The notes under the pieces are model-generated. The model did not search any database. It saw only the letters and a program-made list of their open reading frames with translations, and was not told where the DNA came from. DNA of 64,000 nucleotides from Hyphomicrobiales bacterium (lineage in GTDB: Bacteria > Pseudomonadota > Alphaproteobacteria > Rhizobiales > Rhizobiaceae), in NCBI GenBank assembly GCA_900471925.1, contig UCGV01000001.1, positions 347,648 to 411,647 on the forward strand, written 5' to 3'. The translations under genes were made by a program, and so were the position numbers. Each line of letters starts with the position of its first letter. Position 1 is the first letter of the stretch. Positions 49,695 through 58,676 of this stretch are shown here, in pieces.

Positions 49695-50690
49695 ATGCTG
49701 ACCAAGCCCGATAGACCGACGACAATCACGCTCTGGAACGGACAGGAGATTCCCCGCCTCGGCATGGGCTGCTGGGCGATCGGCGGTCCCTTCTATGCCG
49801 GTGATACGCCGCTCGGCTGGGGTGAGGTGGACGACAACGAATCCATCGCGGCGATAAACCGCGCGATCGATCTTGGTATCCGCTTCTTTGATACGGCCTC
49901 GAACTACGGTGCCGGTCATTCGGAGGAGATTCTGGGCAGGGCAATCCGCAATCGTGCCGATATCGTCATCGCGACCAAGTTCGGCTTTGCCACAAACGCG
50001 GAGACCAAGCAGGCGACCGGCGCCTTCGCCGATCCGGCTTTCATCCGCCAATCTGTCGAGACTTCGCTTCGCCGGCTGAGGCGCGACCGCCTCGATCTCC
50101 TGCAGTTCCACCTCAATGATTTTCCGCTGGAGCAGTCCGACGAGGTTTTCGACACGCTGGAGGTCCTGCGAGCGGAGGGTAAGATCGATGCTTTTGGCTG
50201 GAGCACGGATTTTCCTGATCGCGCCGCCCGCCATGCCGGCCGTTCCGGCTTCGTCTCGATCCAGCATACGATGAACGTGTTCGAACCGGTGCCGGCCATG
50301 ATCGATGTCATTGAGAAGAATGATCTCATTTCCATCAACCGCGGCCCGCTGGCCATGGGCCTTCTGACCGGCAAGTTCACGCCGGATAAGGCCGTCGGTG
50401 CCAAGGATGTTCGCGGTGCGGCCCTCGAATGGATGGTCTATTTCAAGGACGGCCGGATCGCGCCGGAATTTGCTTCAAGGCTCGATGCCGTGCGAAGCCT
50501 GCTGACATCTGATGGACGCTCGCTTACCCAGGGCGCGCTCGCCTGGCTTTGGGCGCGTTCGCCACGCACCTTGCCCATTCCCGGGTTTCGCACGGTGGCG
50601 CAGGTCGAGGAAAACGCCGGCGCACTGGAAAAGGGGCCGTTGCCGGCTGCTGTCATGATGGAGATCGATGCTGCGCTGGCCCGCGTATAA
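49695..50690 (+). CDS. Aldo/keto reductase
   Basis: 331 residues, TIM barrel of the AKR superfamily. LGMGCWAIGG, the catalytic Asp and Tyr in FFDTASNYGAGHSEEILGRAI, the lysine in VIATKFGF, the histidine in LLQFHLND, and the NADP-binding AWLWARSPRTLPIPGFRTVAQVEENAG. Reduces an aldehyde or ketone with NADPH. AAGGAGGAAGCC precedes the ATG. It ends close to the convergent MOSC gene. Substrate unknown. Confidence 0.92.
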   Translation: MLTKPDRPTTITLWNGQEIPRLGMGCWAIGGPFYAGDTPLGWGEVDDNESIAAINRAIDLGIRFFDTASNYGAGHSEEILGRAIRNRADIVIATKFGFATNAETKQATGAFADPAFIRQSVETSLRRLRRDRLDLLQFHLNDFPLEQSDEVFDTLEVLRAEGKIDAFGWSTDFPDRAARHAGRSGFVSIQHTMNVFEPVPAMIDVIEKNDLISINRGPLAMGLLTGKFTPDKAVGAKDVRGAALEWMVYFKDGRIAPEFASRLDAVRSLLTSDGRSLTQGALAWLWARSPRTLPIPGFRTVAQVEENAGALEKGPLPAAVMMEIDAALARV

Positions 50691-50699
50691 AATTCGACA

Positions 50700-51557
50700 C
50701 TAGGCTCGGGCGCGAACCTTGAAGGCCCATCCTTCCGGTCGCGCCTCGATGATCTTCACCTCGTCGCCGATCGTGATCCTGCCGATGCCGCGTGGGGTCG
50801 CGTTCCAGCCGAAAAGCGGGCCGGGTACGCGCCGGTCGCCGGACATGCGGATGCGACCCATGGCAGGCATCGGATTTGCGACCTCGCGCGAGCCGGTCAA
50901 TTGATCCTGCGTCGTCATGATGCAGCGCGCGCAGGGCTTCACGAGGTCGAAGCGGACGCCGGCTATTTCGATTGCCGCCCAATGGTCTTCAGCCCAGGCT
51001 TCGTCAGTGTCTATGACAATATTCGGCCGGAAACGTTCCATGCCGACGCTGCCTTCGGCATGCGCGGCAAGATCGGCATTGAGCGCCTTCAGCGATCCTG
51101 TCGTCGTCACCAGGATCTGGTAGCCATCGGCAAAGGTCACCGGCGTGCCTTCGCCTGCCCATTCCGCGCTGGCCATCCTCTGGGCCCTGCCATCGAAAAA
51201 GACAAGCTTCACGGCGCGGCCAAGCCATTCCGAGAGTTTCTCATTGCTGTCGTCGTCGGCAATGGCGGCACTCACGGGCGTTTTCCAAACGGTGACGTCG
51301 AGCCGTCTGTCAGGATGCGGAGGCGGCACGGCGATTTCGTCCTTGCCCTGCATCAGCAACCGAAAAGCATCGGCCTCGGGCCTGATATCGATGCGGGCCA
51401 AGGCGGGAAGTTCGCGCTGCGTGATGAACTGCCCCTCCGGGTCCGTCACCATTGCGCGCCGGTCGCCGGGCAGGCCATAGGCATCGATCTGGCTGGAGGG
51501 CAGGGCAATACCGCGGGCGCTCTTGAGCGGGTAGATAAAGAGATCGCTGACACGCAT
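50700..51557 (-). CDS. MOSC domain-containing protein
   Basis: 285 residues. MOSC N-terminal beta-barrel domain (VSDLFIYPLKSARGIAL ... GLPGDRRAMVTDPEGQFITQRE) and the C-terminal MOSC domain with NIVIDTDEAWAEDHWAAIEIAGVRFDLVKPCARCIMTTQDQLTG, where the cysteine of KPCARC would bind molybdenum cofactor. These proteins include mARC/YcbX-type N-hydroxylated-base reductases. A ferredoxin domain is absent, so a separate electron donor is needed. Confidence 0.92.
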   Translation of the reverse strand: MRVSDLFIYPLKSARGIALPSSQIDAYGLPGDRRAMVTDPEGQFITQRELPALARIDIRPEADAFRLLMQGKDEIAVPPPHPDRRLDVTVWKTPVSAAIADDDSNEKLSEWLGRAVKLVFFDGRAQRMASAEWAGEGTPVTFADGYQILVTTTGSLKALNADLAAHAEGSVGMERFRPNIVIDTDEAWAEDHWAAIEIAGVRFDLVKPCARCIMTTQDQLTGSREVANPMPAMGRIRMSGDRRVPGPLFGWNATPRGIGRITIGDEVKIIEARPEGWAFKVRARA

Positions 51558-51584
51558 GATAGGCTCCTCCAGATGTCTTCTCAG

Positions 51585-52229
51585 TCAGATTTCGTCCATG
51601 AAAGCCGCGAGGAAGTCTCGCAGGCTCCTGTCGCGGGCAGATGCCAGTTCGCGGCCCGTTTCCGTCTGGAAGCCATCCGCCAGTTTGAACAGCTTCGTCT
51701 GGAAATGGTCAATCGCATAACGCTTGTCATCGAGCGCCCGATCTTCGGCGGCGGGATCGAATGGGTCGTAAAGGCCTGATCCAAGTCGGCCGGCTATATA
51801 GAAGCAACGCGCCGCGCCTACCATGCCGATCGCATCCAGCCGGTCGGCATCCTGCAGGATTTTCGCCTCCAGCGTTTCCGGCGGCATATTGGCCGAGAAG
51901 CTGTGAGTTGTCACCGCGTGGGCGACAGCGGCGATATCCTGATCACTCCAGCCCAGCTCTTTCAAGATCCGAGAGGCCTTCTCTGCGGCGAGTGCCGAAG
52001 CCTTGGCCCGCAGTGGCGAATTCTTCTCGACGGCGACACAATCATGGAGCAGCACGGCCGCGGCAAGCACCCGCCCATTGCCACCCTCGGCAGCATGGAT
52101 GCGCATGGCATTGCGGAAGACCCTGAGGATATGGGCGAGGTCGTGGGAGCCGTCGTCGCCTTCGGTCGCATGCGGCGCAAGCTCTGCCGCGAGAGACTCG
52201 TAGGGAGAGAAGGCTTCTGCCTTGAACAT
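51585..52229 (-). CDS. HD domain-containing phosphohydrolase
   Basis: About 214 residues. GSHDLAHILRVFRNAMRI supplies the first His, VLLHDCVAVEKNS the HD pair, and ILQDADRLDAIGMVGAARCFYIAGR a downstream Asp, the YedJ/HD-hydrolase pattern. Metal-dependent phosphohydrolase on a nucleotide or phosphate ester by family. ATG 52229 is chosen over a GTG at 52238. 27 bp after the MOSC gene start on the same strand. Confidence 0.87.
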   Translation of the reverse strand: MFKAEAFSPYESLAAELAPHATEGDDGSHDLAHILRVFRNAMRIHAAEGGNGRVLAAAVLLHDCVAVEKNSPLRAKASALAAEKASRILKELGWSDQDIAAVAHAVTTHSFSANMPPETLEAKILQDADRLDAIGMVGAARCFYIAGRLGSGLYDPFDPAAEDRALDDKRYAIDHFQTKLFKLADGFQTETGRELASARDRSLRDFLAAFMDEI

Positions 52230-52328
52230 GATCGTCACCGCTTTCGAAAGGACTACCTCCTGTCGATAACGGCTCGGCTGGCGAGTCGCAATGTGCCGGC
52301 TGTGGCTCTGGAAACCGGGAGGACGGCG

Positions 52329-54206
52329 TCAGGCCGCCGATCTCTTTGGCGGCATGGCCAACATGTGCGCCACCTCGCAGAAAGGTTTCGGCGGACTGAT
52401 GTAATAACCCTGGATCTCGTCGCATGCCTCGCATTCGAGCCGCGCCATCTGCTCTGCTGTTTCCACGCCCTCTACGGTCACCCGCATTCCGAGCGCGTCG
52501 CCGAGCAGGATGATTGCCCGCATGATTGCATGTGCTTCCCGGTTCTCGACGATATCGTTGACGAAAGACTTGTCGATCTTGATCTTGTCGAAAGGGAAAC
52601 TCGAGAGGTAGCTCAGCGAGGAATAGCCGGTTCCGAAATCGTCCATGGAAATGCGAATGCCGCGCTCCTTGAGCGCATGCAGGATCGGCAGAGCCTCGTC
52701 GCGATTTTCCATGAGTACGCTTTCGGTGATCTCGAGTTCGAGACGCGAAGGTGACAGCGACGCGCTCGCAAGCGCTTCACAGACGTCCTTCTCCAGATCG
52801 TTGCCACTGAACTGGATGGCTGAGACATTGACCGCGATCTTGATATCCTCAGGCCACTTCGCAGCATCGCTGCAGGCCTGCCGCAAGACCCAGCGGCCGA
52901 TATCGACGACAAGGCCAACCTCCTCGGCAAGCGGAATGAAATCCATCGGCGAGACGCGGCCGCGCACGGGATGGTTCCAGCGGATCAGCGCTTCGAAGCC
53001 GCAGATGCGATGCTGCGCCAGATCGTAGAGAGGCTGGTAGTGAAGCTCGAATTCCTCGTTCTGCACCGCGGCGCGCAGATCGGCCTCCAACGCGTGGCGG
53101 GCCTGCATCTTCTCGTCCATCTCGCTGGTGAAGAAGCGCTCGTGCCGGCGCCCGTCGGCCTTGGCGTAGGAGAGGGCCATCGCCGCATTCCGCAGCAGCT
53201 TGTCGGTTTCGGTGGCATCGTCGGGTGCGATGGAGATGCCCATGGAAACGCTGAGTTCCACCTGCTTGTCGCCACGGAAGAAGGGTTCGCTGAGCTCCCG
53301 GCGGATCTGGTCGGCAAGCGCCGTGATGTTCCACGGCTGTTGGCGGCGGGTCTGCAGGATTGCGAATTCATCAGAACCAAGACGCGCAAGGATGTTTTCC
53401 GAACCGGCCGAGGAGCGGATGCGCTCGGCGACCTGCTGCAAGATCTTGTCGCCGGCCGACACTCCGAGCGTATTGTTAATGGATTTGAAGCGGTCGAGAT
53501 TGAGATGCACGAGTGCGATCTGTTCGTCCTGCCTGCGCTCGGCCAGCGCGACATCCAGCTGTTCTCGGAAACGAAGACGGTTCGGCAGGCCGGTTAGCGG
53601 GTCGTGATGGGCGAGATAGGTGATGCGCTCGGCGGCTTTGCGGTCTTCGGTCACATCGGCATGGATGGCGATATTGCTGCCATCAGCAAGGATGGTGACG
53701 ACGCTCTGGATGATACGCCCGTCATCCATCAGCCATTCGCGCCTGCGAATGCGTCCTGCCTTTGAGGTACTCTCCTGTCCTTCCTTTTTGCGGCGCGTCC
53801 CGCTATTGGCGTGCTCGTTGCCGCCTGTCTTGTTCATCAAGTCGGCAATCGCCGTGCCGGGCGTGACATCTTCTTCAGTAAAGCCGAAGAGCTGTCGGAA
53901 GCGCAGGTTGGAAAGGGTAAGGCGTTGATCCGCATCGAAAACGCTAAGGCCGAGCGGCAGGTTGTTGAGAACGATTTCGAAGAGCTTGCGCTGTTCCGCA
54001 AGCGCTTGGGTGGCGGAACTGAGTGTGTTCTTCAGTGCCCGGTTTTCGGTAAGCAGCGTTTCTGCACTGTGCTCGATTTCATCATATTCGTCGTCATGGC
54101 TGCGATAGGTCGCGATGACGAGTTCCATCAGATGCTCTGCATCGATCGATCCGTCGTCATTGACGGCCTGCGTGCACTGTTGCCAGAAAAGCGTCTCAGC
54201 TTTCAT
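52329..54206 (-). CDS. PAS-GGDEF-EAL protein (c-di-GMP turnover)
   Basis: About 625 residues: an N-terminal coiled region (TLLTENRALKNTLSSATQALAEQRKLFEIVL), a PAS domain (LPLGLSVFDADQRLTLSNLRF), a GGDEF domain whose motif reads RLGSDEF, and a C-terminal EAL domain with an intact set (FEALIRWNHPVRG, EITESVL, SMDDFGTGYSSLSYL, KIDKSFV, VEGVET). The inhibitory RxxD site five residues before GGDEF is absent (GSEN). The EAL half looks active; the GGDEF half is altered. No membrane helix; cytoplasmic. Start is ATG 54206 or 54212. Confidence 0.9.
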   Translation of the reverse strand: MKAETLFWQQCTQAVNDDGSIDAEHLMELVIATYRSHDDEYDEIEHSAETLLTENRALKNTLSSATQALAEQRKLFEIVLNNLPLGLSVFDADQRLTLSNLRFRQLFGFTEEDVTPGTAIADLMNKTGGNEHANSGTRRKKEGQESTSKAGRIRRREWLMDDGRIIQSVVTILADGSNIAIHADVTEDRKAAERITYLAHHDPLTGLPNRLRFREQLDVALAERRQDEQIALVHLNLDRFKSINNTLGVSAGDKILQQVAERIRSSAGSENILARLGSDEFAILQTRRQQPWNITALADQIRRELSEPFFRGDKQVELSVSMGISIAPDDATETDKLLRNAAMALSYAKADGRRHERFFTSEMDEKMQARHALEADLRAAVQNEEFELHYQPLYDLAQHRICGFEALIRWNHPVRGRVSPMDFIPLAEEVGLVVDIGRWVLRQACSDAAKWPEDIKIAVNVSAIQFSGNDLEKDVCEALASASLSPSRLELEITESVLMENRDEALPILHALKERGIRISMDDFGTGYSSLSYLSSFPFDKIKIDKSFVNDIVENREAHAIMRAIILLGDALGMRVTVEGVETAEQMARLECEACDEIQGYYISPPKPFCEVAHMLAMPPKRSAA

Positions 54207-54212
54207 GTGCAT

Positions 54213-54675
54213 CAGTCCCCTTACGGGACGGTTGCGATGAAAGCATGGCAAAAGGCGAAGGCGTCTTCGATTGGCGGAGGTGCCATATCGCGCCGGGCAT
54301 ACAAAAGACCTTTCTAAAAATCGCAGCAAGAATCAAATTTTGTAAACGCTGAACCGCTAATTTCGGCAACTCATAAGTGGCATCTTCTACCGCCGCGATT
54401 AACAATCAGTTGCGACAGTGTGGCCGTTTATGCCTAGCCGGCAATTTGTTTGTATGTTGCAAACCACTGAAATACTGAGGAAACCTGGTTTTAGGAAAGA
54501 AATTGAAAGTGCCGCTGAAATAGGCAGTAACACTTTGTCAATCATGGTTAACCGAGAGTTAACAGCTTATTGACCTTGCCTGCAAATCAGTTTACTTCCT
54601 CACGCAAGCCTTATCTTTCCCACCTGCGTATTGCGTACAGACTGTCACCGGAAGAAGCGGTGAACGGAGGTTTGT
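54213..54675. other. AT-rich divergent intergenic region with CtrA-like box
   Basis: About 460 bp between the GGDEF-EAL gene and the EF-hand gene. It holds a full CtrA consensus at 54548-54563, an imperfect second copy just after (TTAA-N7-TTGA), and a TCACCG/CGGTGA hairpin at 54645-54663 at the ribosome binding site of the EF-hand gene. No convincing coding frame. Confidence 0.5.
54548..54563 (+). promoter_or_regulatory. CtrA-like box
   Basis: TTAA-CCGAGAG-TTAAC, a full match to the CtrA consensus TTAA-N7-TTAAC, with symmetric GTTAAC ends, 113 bp before the EF-hand gene. Confidence 0.6.
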
Positions 54676-55017
54676 ATGACCCATATTTCATCAGTTCCTG
54701 ATGTGTCCTATGCATATTTGGCAACGCTCTCGCGGCTCGATGCCAATGGGGACGGCGTGTTGAGCCGCAACGAGCGTGCCGCTGACGAAAAGCCCGGCAT
54801 CATCAAAGAGTTTTTCGAAGACGACACTGCCAATAGCGCGCAAAAAGAATATCCGAGCAATATCGCAGCAGCGATGATGGACTATCACGACAGCGGGTCG
54901 GCCACCGCGCTGGCTGTTCCCTATGCGCTGCAGCAGATCGCGCCTGAGGCCGATGATCAGGCGATGCAGATTTACCGCAATACCTACGGTGAGTTCGATC
55001 TCGGCATTGCCGGTTGA
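54676..55017 (+). CDS. EF-hand-like calcium-binding protein
   Basis: 113 residues. One EF-hand loop, DANGDGVLSRNE at about residues 23-34, with Asp, Asn, Asp, Ser and Glu in the coordinating positions. The rest is acidic and helical with no second clear loop. No signal peptide, so cytoplasmic. ACGGAGG six bases ahead of the ATG gives a strong start, and a strong terminator follows. Calcium binding is inferred from the loop; function unknown. Confidence 0.7.
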   Translation: MTHISSVPDVSYAYLATLSRLDANGDGVLSRNERAADEKPGIIKEFFEDDTANSAQKEYPSNIAAAMMDYHDSGSATALAVPYALQQIAPEADDQAMQIYRNTYGEFDLGIAG

Positions 55018-55042
55018 GCACTGGTTTCCGGCATGAATGACG

Positions 55043-55066
55043 AGCCGGCCGTGTGGCCGGCTTTTT
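55043..55066 (+). terminator. Rho-independent terminator
   Basis: AGCCGGCC (55043-55050), GTGT loop, GGCCGGCT (55055-55062) and five Ts, 26 bp after the EF-hand gene stop. Confidence 0.88.
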
Positions 55067-55142
55067 CTTGCCTTTTCGGCGTGCAGGAACACCTTCTTCT
55101 GCGAAGCGTTGGGACAAAGTCCCCTGAACGGAAGGAAACCCG

Positions 55143-55658
55143 ATGAAGATCATATGCACCATCGCAGTTCTCGGCTTGTTTGCAGCGGCGTCGCAAGGCC
55201 TCGCCCAGGACAAGCAGACCGCGACCGCCAATTTTATCGGCCCTGACGGCAAGGAGGCTGGGCGCGCCACGCTGACGGCTGCCGCCAATGGCGGCGTTTT
55301 CATCGAGGCTGAGATCACCGGTCTGCCGGCGAATAAATGGGTGGCTTTCCACATCCATGAAACCGGCCGCTGCGATGCCGCGACCCATCATCAGTCGGCC
55401 GGCGGCCATTTTAATCCCACCAATGCTGAACACGGCTTCCTCGCGGCCAAGGGGCCGCATGCCGGCGATATGCCGAACCAGTATGTCGATAGGGACGGCC
55501 TCCTGCGCGCGCAGGTCTTCGACACCATGATCTCGCTCGACGGTAAGGAAAACGGCGTGCGCGGCCGCGCACTGATGGTCCATGCCAATTCTGATGATTA
55601 CCGCAGCCAGCCCACCGGTGGGGCCGGCGACAGGATTGCTTGCGGCGTGATCCAATAG
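55143..55658 (+). CDS. sodC: Cu/Zn superoxide dismutase
   Basis: 171 residues. Signal peptide (MKIICTIAVLGLFAAASQGLAQ) then the SOD beta-barrel: metal-binding WVAFHIHETGRCD, HHQSAGGHFNPTNAEHG, and RALMVHANSDDY, with the C-terminal cysteine (IACGVIQ) able to pair with the loop cysteine. Converts superoxide to peroxide and oxygen in the periplasm. The motif histidines, aspartate and disulfide are all present. It ends one base from a convergent channel gene. Confidence 0.95.
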   Translation: MKIICTIAVLGLFAAASQGLAQDKQTATANFIGPDGKEAGRATLTAAANGGVFIEAEITGLPANKWVAFHIHETGRCDAATHHQSAGGHFNPTNAEHGFLAAKGPHAGDMPNQYVDRDGLLRAQVFDTMISLDGKENGVRGRALMVHANSDDYRSQPTGGAGDRIACGVIQ

Positions 55659-55659
55659 T

Positions 55660-56583
55660 TTATGATTGTGTCTGCGGGGAGGTTTTTGGCGTCCTCCTGC
55701 GAGTTGGCGCCTCGGCGGGCGTCACCTCCCGGGCCGGCTCGACGGGAGACGTATCCGAGGCCTGTGCGGTGGCGTCGCTCATCTGCGCCTTCTTGTCGAA
55801 GGCGAACTTGACACGCTTGATCATGTCGCGGCTGACATTCCACCAGTCGCCGGTCGAGGCCCAGTAGCGCAGTGTCACGCTGACTGCGGTATCGCTGAGG
55901 CTGTCGATAAAGACACTTGGAGCGGGCGTCTTCAACACACGTTTGTCGGAGGTCGCAATCCTCATCAGTGTCTCCATCGTGAGATCGAGATCGTCCTGAT
56001 GCGTAATATTGATCTTCACGTCGTTCTGCCGTGTCGGCTGACGGCTGTAATTCGTGATCGGTGTGTTCCAGAGTGTTGAATTCGGGGCCAGCCGGTAGAG
56101 ACCGTCGCCGGTCTTCAGCTCGGTAGCAAACAGGCCGATCTCGAGCACCGTTCCGGAGACGCTGCTCGTCTCGATATATTCTCCGACGCGGAATGGGCGC
56201 AGGACAAGCAGCATGATGCCGGCCGCGATATTCTGCAGCGTGCCCTGTAACGCCAGACCGATCGCCAGACCGGCGGCACCCAGAGCGGCGATGATCGATG
56301 CCGTCTGTACCCCGAATTGCCCGAGAACGGTGATGAACACCAAAACCAGCAGCGCATAGCGCAGAACATTGGCAAAGAAGCGGGCCAGCGTCTCGTCGAT
56401 CCCATGCACACGCGAAATGCCCTCATAGGCCCAGCGGCTGGCGACACTGGCCAGCGCCCAGCCGACAATAAGCAGTATGATCGCCCCGAGAATCGAGAAG
56501 GAATATTGGACGGCAAGCGCACTCGCTTGACCGAGCGCCGAACGGGTTGCGATGATGAAGTCGGTGGCTTGCTGTTCCATCAT
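55660..56583 (-). CDS. Small-conductance mechanosensitive channel (MscS family)
   Basis: 307 residues with three N-terminal helices (near 20-40, 55-75 and 80-105) and the pore helix motif AALGAAGLAIGLALQGTLQNIAAGIMLLVLRPFRVGEYIE characteristic of MscS. A cytoplasmic beta domain follows, and a Pro/Thr/Glu-rich tail of about 40 residues. Acts as an osmotic safety valve in the inner membrane. GAGGAGC lies ahead of the ATG at 56583. Confidence 0.93.
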   Translation of the reverse strand: MMEQQATDFIIATRSALGQASALAVQYSFSILGAIILLIVGWALASVASRWAYEGISRVHGIDETLARFFANVLRYALLVLVFITVLGQFGVQTASIIAALGAAGLAIGLALQGTLQNIAAGIMLLVLRPFRVGEYIETSSVSGTVLEIGLFATELKTGDGLYRLAPNSTLWNTPITNYSRQPTRQNDVKINITHQDDLDLTMETLMRIATSDKRVLKTPAPSVFIDSLSDTAVSVTLRYWASTGDWWNVSRDMIKRVKFAFDKKAQMSDATAQASDTSPVEPAREVTPAEAPTRRRTPKTSPQTQS

Positions 56584-56634
56584 ATGCTCCTCGAATGCAT
56601 CGTCGGGGGCTAGATGGGGCAGGGGCGGCGAGCG

Positions 56635-57165
56635 TCAACCGCTTGAATTGTCTCTTATGGTCAGCGAGAAAGGCGCATTGCCGTCAGCATCCGTGCCGCG
56701 GCCGATAGCCTTGACCGCATCGACGAGCCGTCCACGTCTGTCCAGCAGCGCATCGCCGATTTCGATGATCCGTGTGTTCGGCGTGGCATAGGGCGAGGCG
56801 GCGCGCAGCCGGCGGGCGAGCGCCATATCCTCCTGCTCCGGCGCCAGCGATAGGGCGGCAATCAGTGCCGCCGCCGGCGAGCGCGAGACGCCCATCCAGC
56901 AATGGATAAGCAGCGGGGCGTCCTGCCGCCATCCGGCCGCAAAATCTATGATCGCCCGCACATGCTTTTCGTCGGGGGCCACGAGATTGCCCGTGCCTTT
57001 GAAAGCAATATCATTCATGTTGAGCAGCAGATGCCGGTCGGCCTGGATAACAGCAGGCCGGTGAAAGGCTTGCTCCTTCGCCATCAGGCTGATCATCTCG
57101 CGCGCCTTGTGCCGCACTGCCATCTCGGCAATGCGCGAAAGTGGGGAAACCACGATCACAGTCAA
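56635..57165 (-). CDS. Tyrosine phosphatase family protein
   Basis: 176 residues. The catalytic P-loop HCWMGVSRS (C-x5-R) is at about 89-97, with a general-acid region APDEKH upstream. This is a dual-specificity/PTP-like fold found next to ygfZ in rhizobia. Start overlaps the stop of the HD gene upstream (57162-57165), so translation is coupled. Substrate unknown; no signal peptide, so cytoplasmic. Confidence 0.85.
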   Translation of the reverse strand: MTVIVVSPLSRIAEMAVRHKAREMISLMAKEQAFHRPAVIQADRHLLLNMNDIAFKGTGNLVAPDEKHVRAIIDFAAGWRQDAPLLIHCWMGVSRSPAAALIAALSLAPEQEDMALARRLRAASPYATPNTRIIEIGDALLDRRGRLVDAVKAIGRGTDADGNAPFSLTIRDNSSG

Positions 57166-57770
57166 GGGGAGATACCTCGCGCCACCTCGATCTCGGCAAA
57201 ACGCTCGCAGAACAGCCGTTGCGCCTCAAGTGCTGGAACGGGATCGATCGACAGCATATCGCGCGTGATGCCGCGCGGCTGGCCAAAGAATTTCTGCGCC
57301 TCTGCAGGCGTGAATCCGGCAAGTACGGTCGCCTCGAAATAGGCGGCGATCGTATCGGCCTTCTTGATCTTGTCCTTGAGTTCGCGGGAAGGGTGCGGCG
57401 GCAGGCCGAAGCGCAGATGCACAGCCGCCTCCAGCCGCTTCTCGACAGTCTTGTATCCTCCGCCGACGACCGCCTTGAACGGTGATATCATGTCGCCGAT
57501 CACATATTCCGGCGCATCATGGAGCAGCGCCATCAGGCAATCGCCCGCGGTCGCCGCATTGAGTTGGCGAAAGATGAACTCGACGATGAGGGAATGCTGC
57601 GCGACGGAAAAGGCATGGTCGCCCGATGTCTGGCCATTCCAGCGCGCCACACGCGCAAGCCCGTGAGCAATATCGGTGAGTTCGACATCGAGCGGCGAGG
57701 GATCGAGCAGATCGAGCCGGCGTCCGGAAAGCATGCGTTGCCAGGCGCGGGGAGCTTTCGCACTCGTCAC
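57162..57770 (-). CDS. HD domain hydrolase, YfbR-like
   Basis: 202 residues. HD-superfamily residues are in NGQTSGDHAFSVAQHSLIVEFIF, LMALLHDAPEYVIGDMISPFK and KIKKADTIAAYFEATVLAG, the pattern of 5'-deoxynucleotidase YfbR-like enzymes. It sits between ygfZ and the phosphatase gene with overlaps at both ends, so the three form one operon. Function as a dNMP phosphatase is a family-level inference. Confidence 0.87.
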   Translation of the reverse strand: MTSAKAPRAWQRMLSGRRLDLLDPSPLDVELTDIAHGLARVARWNGQTSGDHAFSVAQHSLIVEFIFRQLNAATAGDCLMALLHDAPEYVIGDMISPFKAVVGGGYKTVEKRLEAAVHLRFGLPPHPSRELKDKIKKADTIAAYFEATVLAGFTPAEAQKFFGQPRGITRDMLSIDPVPALEAQRLFCERFAEIEVARGISP

Positions 57771-58606
57771 GCACTGGCCTCATCGGAGGATGTCGGGAAG
57801 CTGAGGCCGGACCAGACCGGCAGTCTGAGCGTTACCGGAACTTGACCGGCGAGCAACGGCGTATCGGATGCCATGGCTTCGCCGGCACGGTCGATGCGCA
57901 CGATCGCCAGCCCGCTTGTCCCTTCGACGGAACCGAGCGTGCCGACAGGTTTGCCATTGGCGGTGATTTCCGTGCCGCTTGCAGGCAAGGCCGCGTCAGC
58001 CGAAACGGTGACCACACGGCGCCGCGCGGTACCGCGATGCTGCATGCGGGAAACGACTTCCTGGCCCACATAGCAGCCCTTCTTGAAAGAAAGGCCGCCG
58101 TTGAAATCCATCAACACATCATGCGGAAAGGCATCCTGTAGCGCATAATCAGGCCCCGACGTAACGACGCCGTGGGCGATGCGCAGTGCATCATAAAGGC
58201 TTGCATTGTCGCTGCCATGATGGCCGGCGCGGCGTAAAACTCGGATGCCGGCCTTGGCAAAGCGGCTGTCCGTGACGCCTTCACCGATGTCCTCATCCCA
58301 GGAAACTGTCACGCCATCCTCGGAAACGGGCGTCAACGCCACAGGCGCGCGCAGGCGATACATGATCAACCGCTTCAGCAGCGCCTCGCGCTGTGCGGTG
58401 TCCGTCTCGATGACGAAACCGTCGCCGTCGCGCCAGATCATGAAGTCGAACAGGATCTTGCCCTGCGGCGTCAGCAGCGCGCCCGGCCGTGCCTCGTCAA
58501 CGCCCATCGAGGCGATGTCGGTGGTGATGAGGTTCTGCAGAAATGGCTCTGCCTCCGCGCCGCCGACGGCAATGAGCGAGCGGTCTTTCAAAAATACGGA
58601 TGGCAT
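57767..58606 (-). CDS. ygfZ: Folate-binding Fe-S cluster repair protein YgfZ
   Basis: 279 residues of the GcvT/YgfZ fold. LQNLITTDIASMGVDEARPGALLTPQGKILFDFMIW and the signature KKGCYVGQEVVSRMQHRGTARRRVV with the conserved cysteine. Helps iron-sulfur cluster assembly or repair with folate. First gene of a three-gene overlapping operon with the HD hydrolase and the phosphatase. Confidence 0.93.
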   Translation of the reverse strand: MPSVFLKDRSLIAVGGAEAEPFLQNLITTDIASMGVDEARPGALLTPQGKILFDFMIWRDGDGFVIETDTAQREALLKRLIMYRLRAPVALTPVSEDGVTVSWDEDIGEGVTDSRFAKAGIRVLRRAGHHGSDNASLYDALRIAHGVVTSGPDYALQDAFPHDVLMDFNGGLSFKKGCYVGQEVVSRMQHRGTARRRVVTVSADAALPASGTEITANGKPVGTLGSVEGTSGLAIVRIDRAGEAMASDTPLLAGQVPVTLRLPVWSGLSFPTSSDEASA

Positions 58607-58676
58607 GGCGGAACCTGTCGCGTTGGTGATCGCTCAGAGGTAAGTCTTTGAAGCGGAAGCTGCAAGCGCGGGAGTA

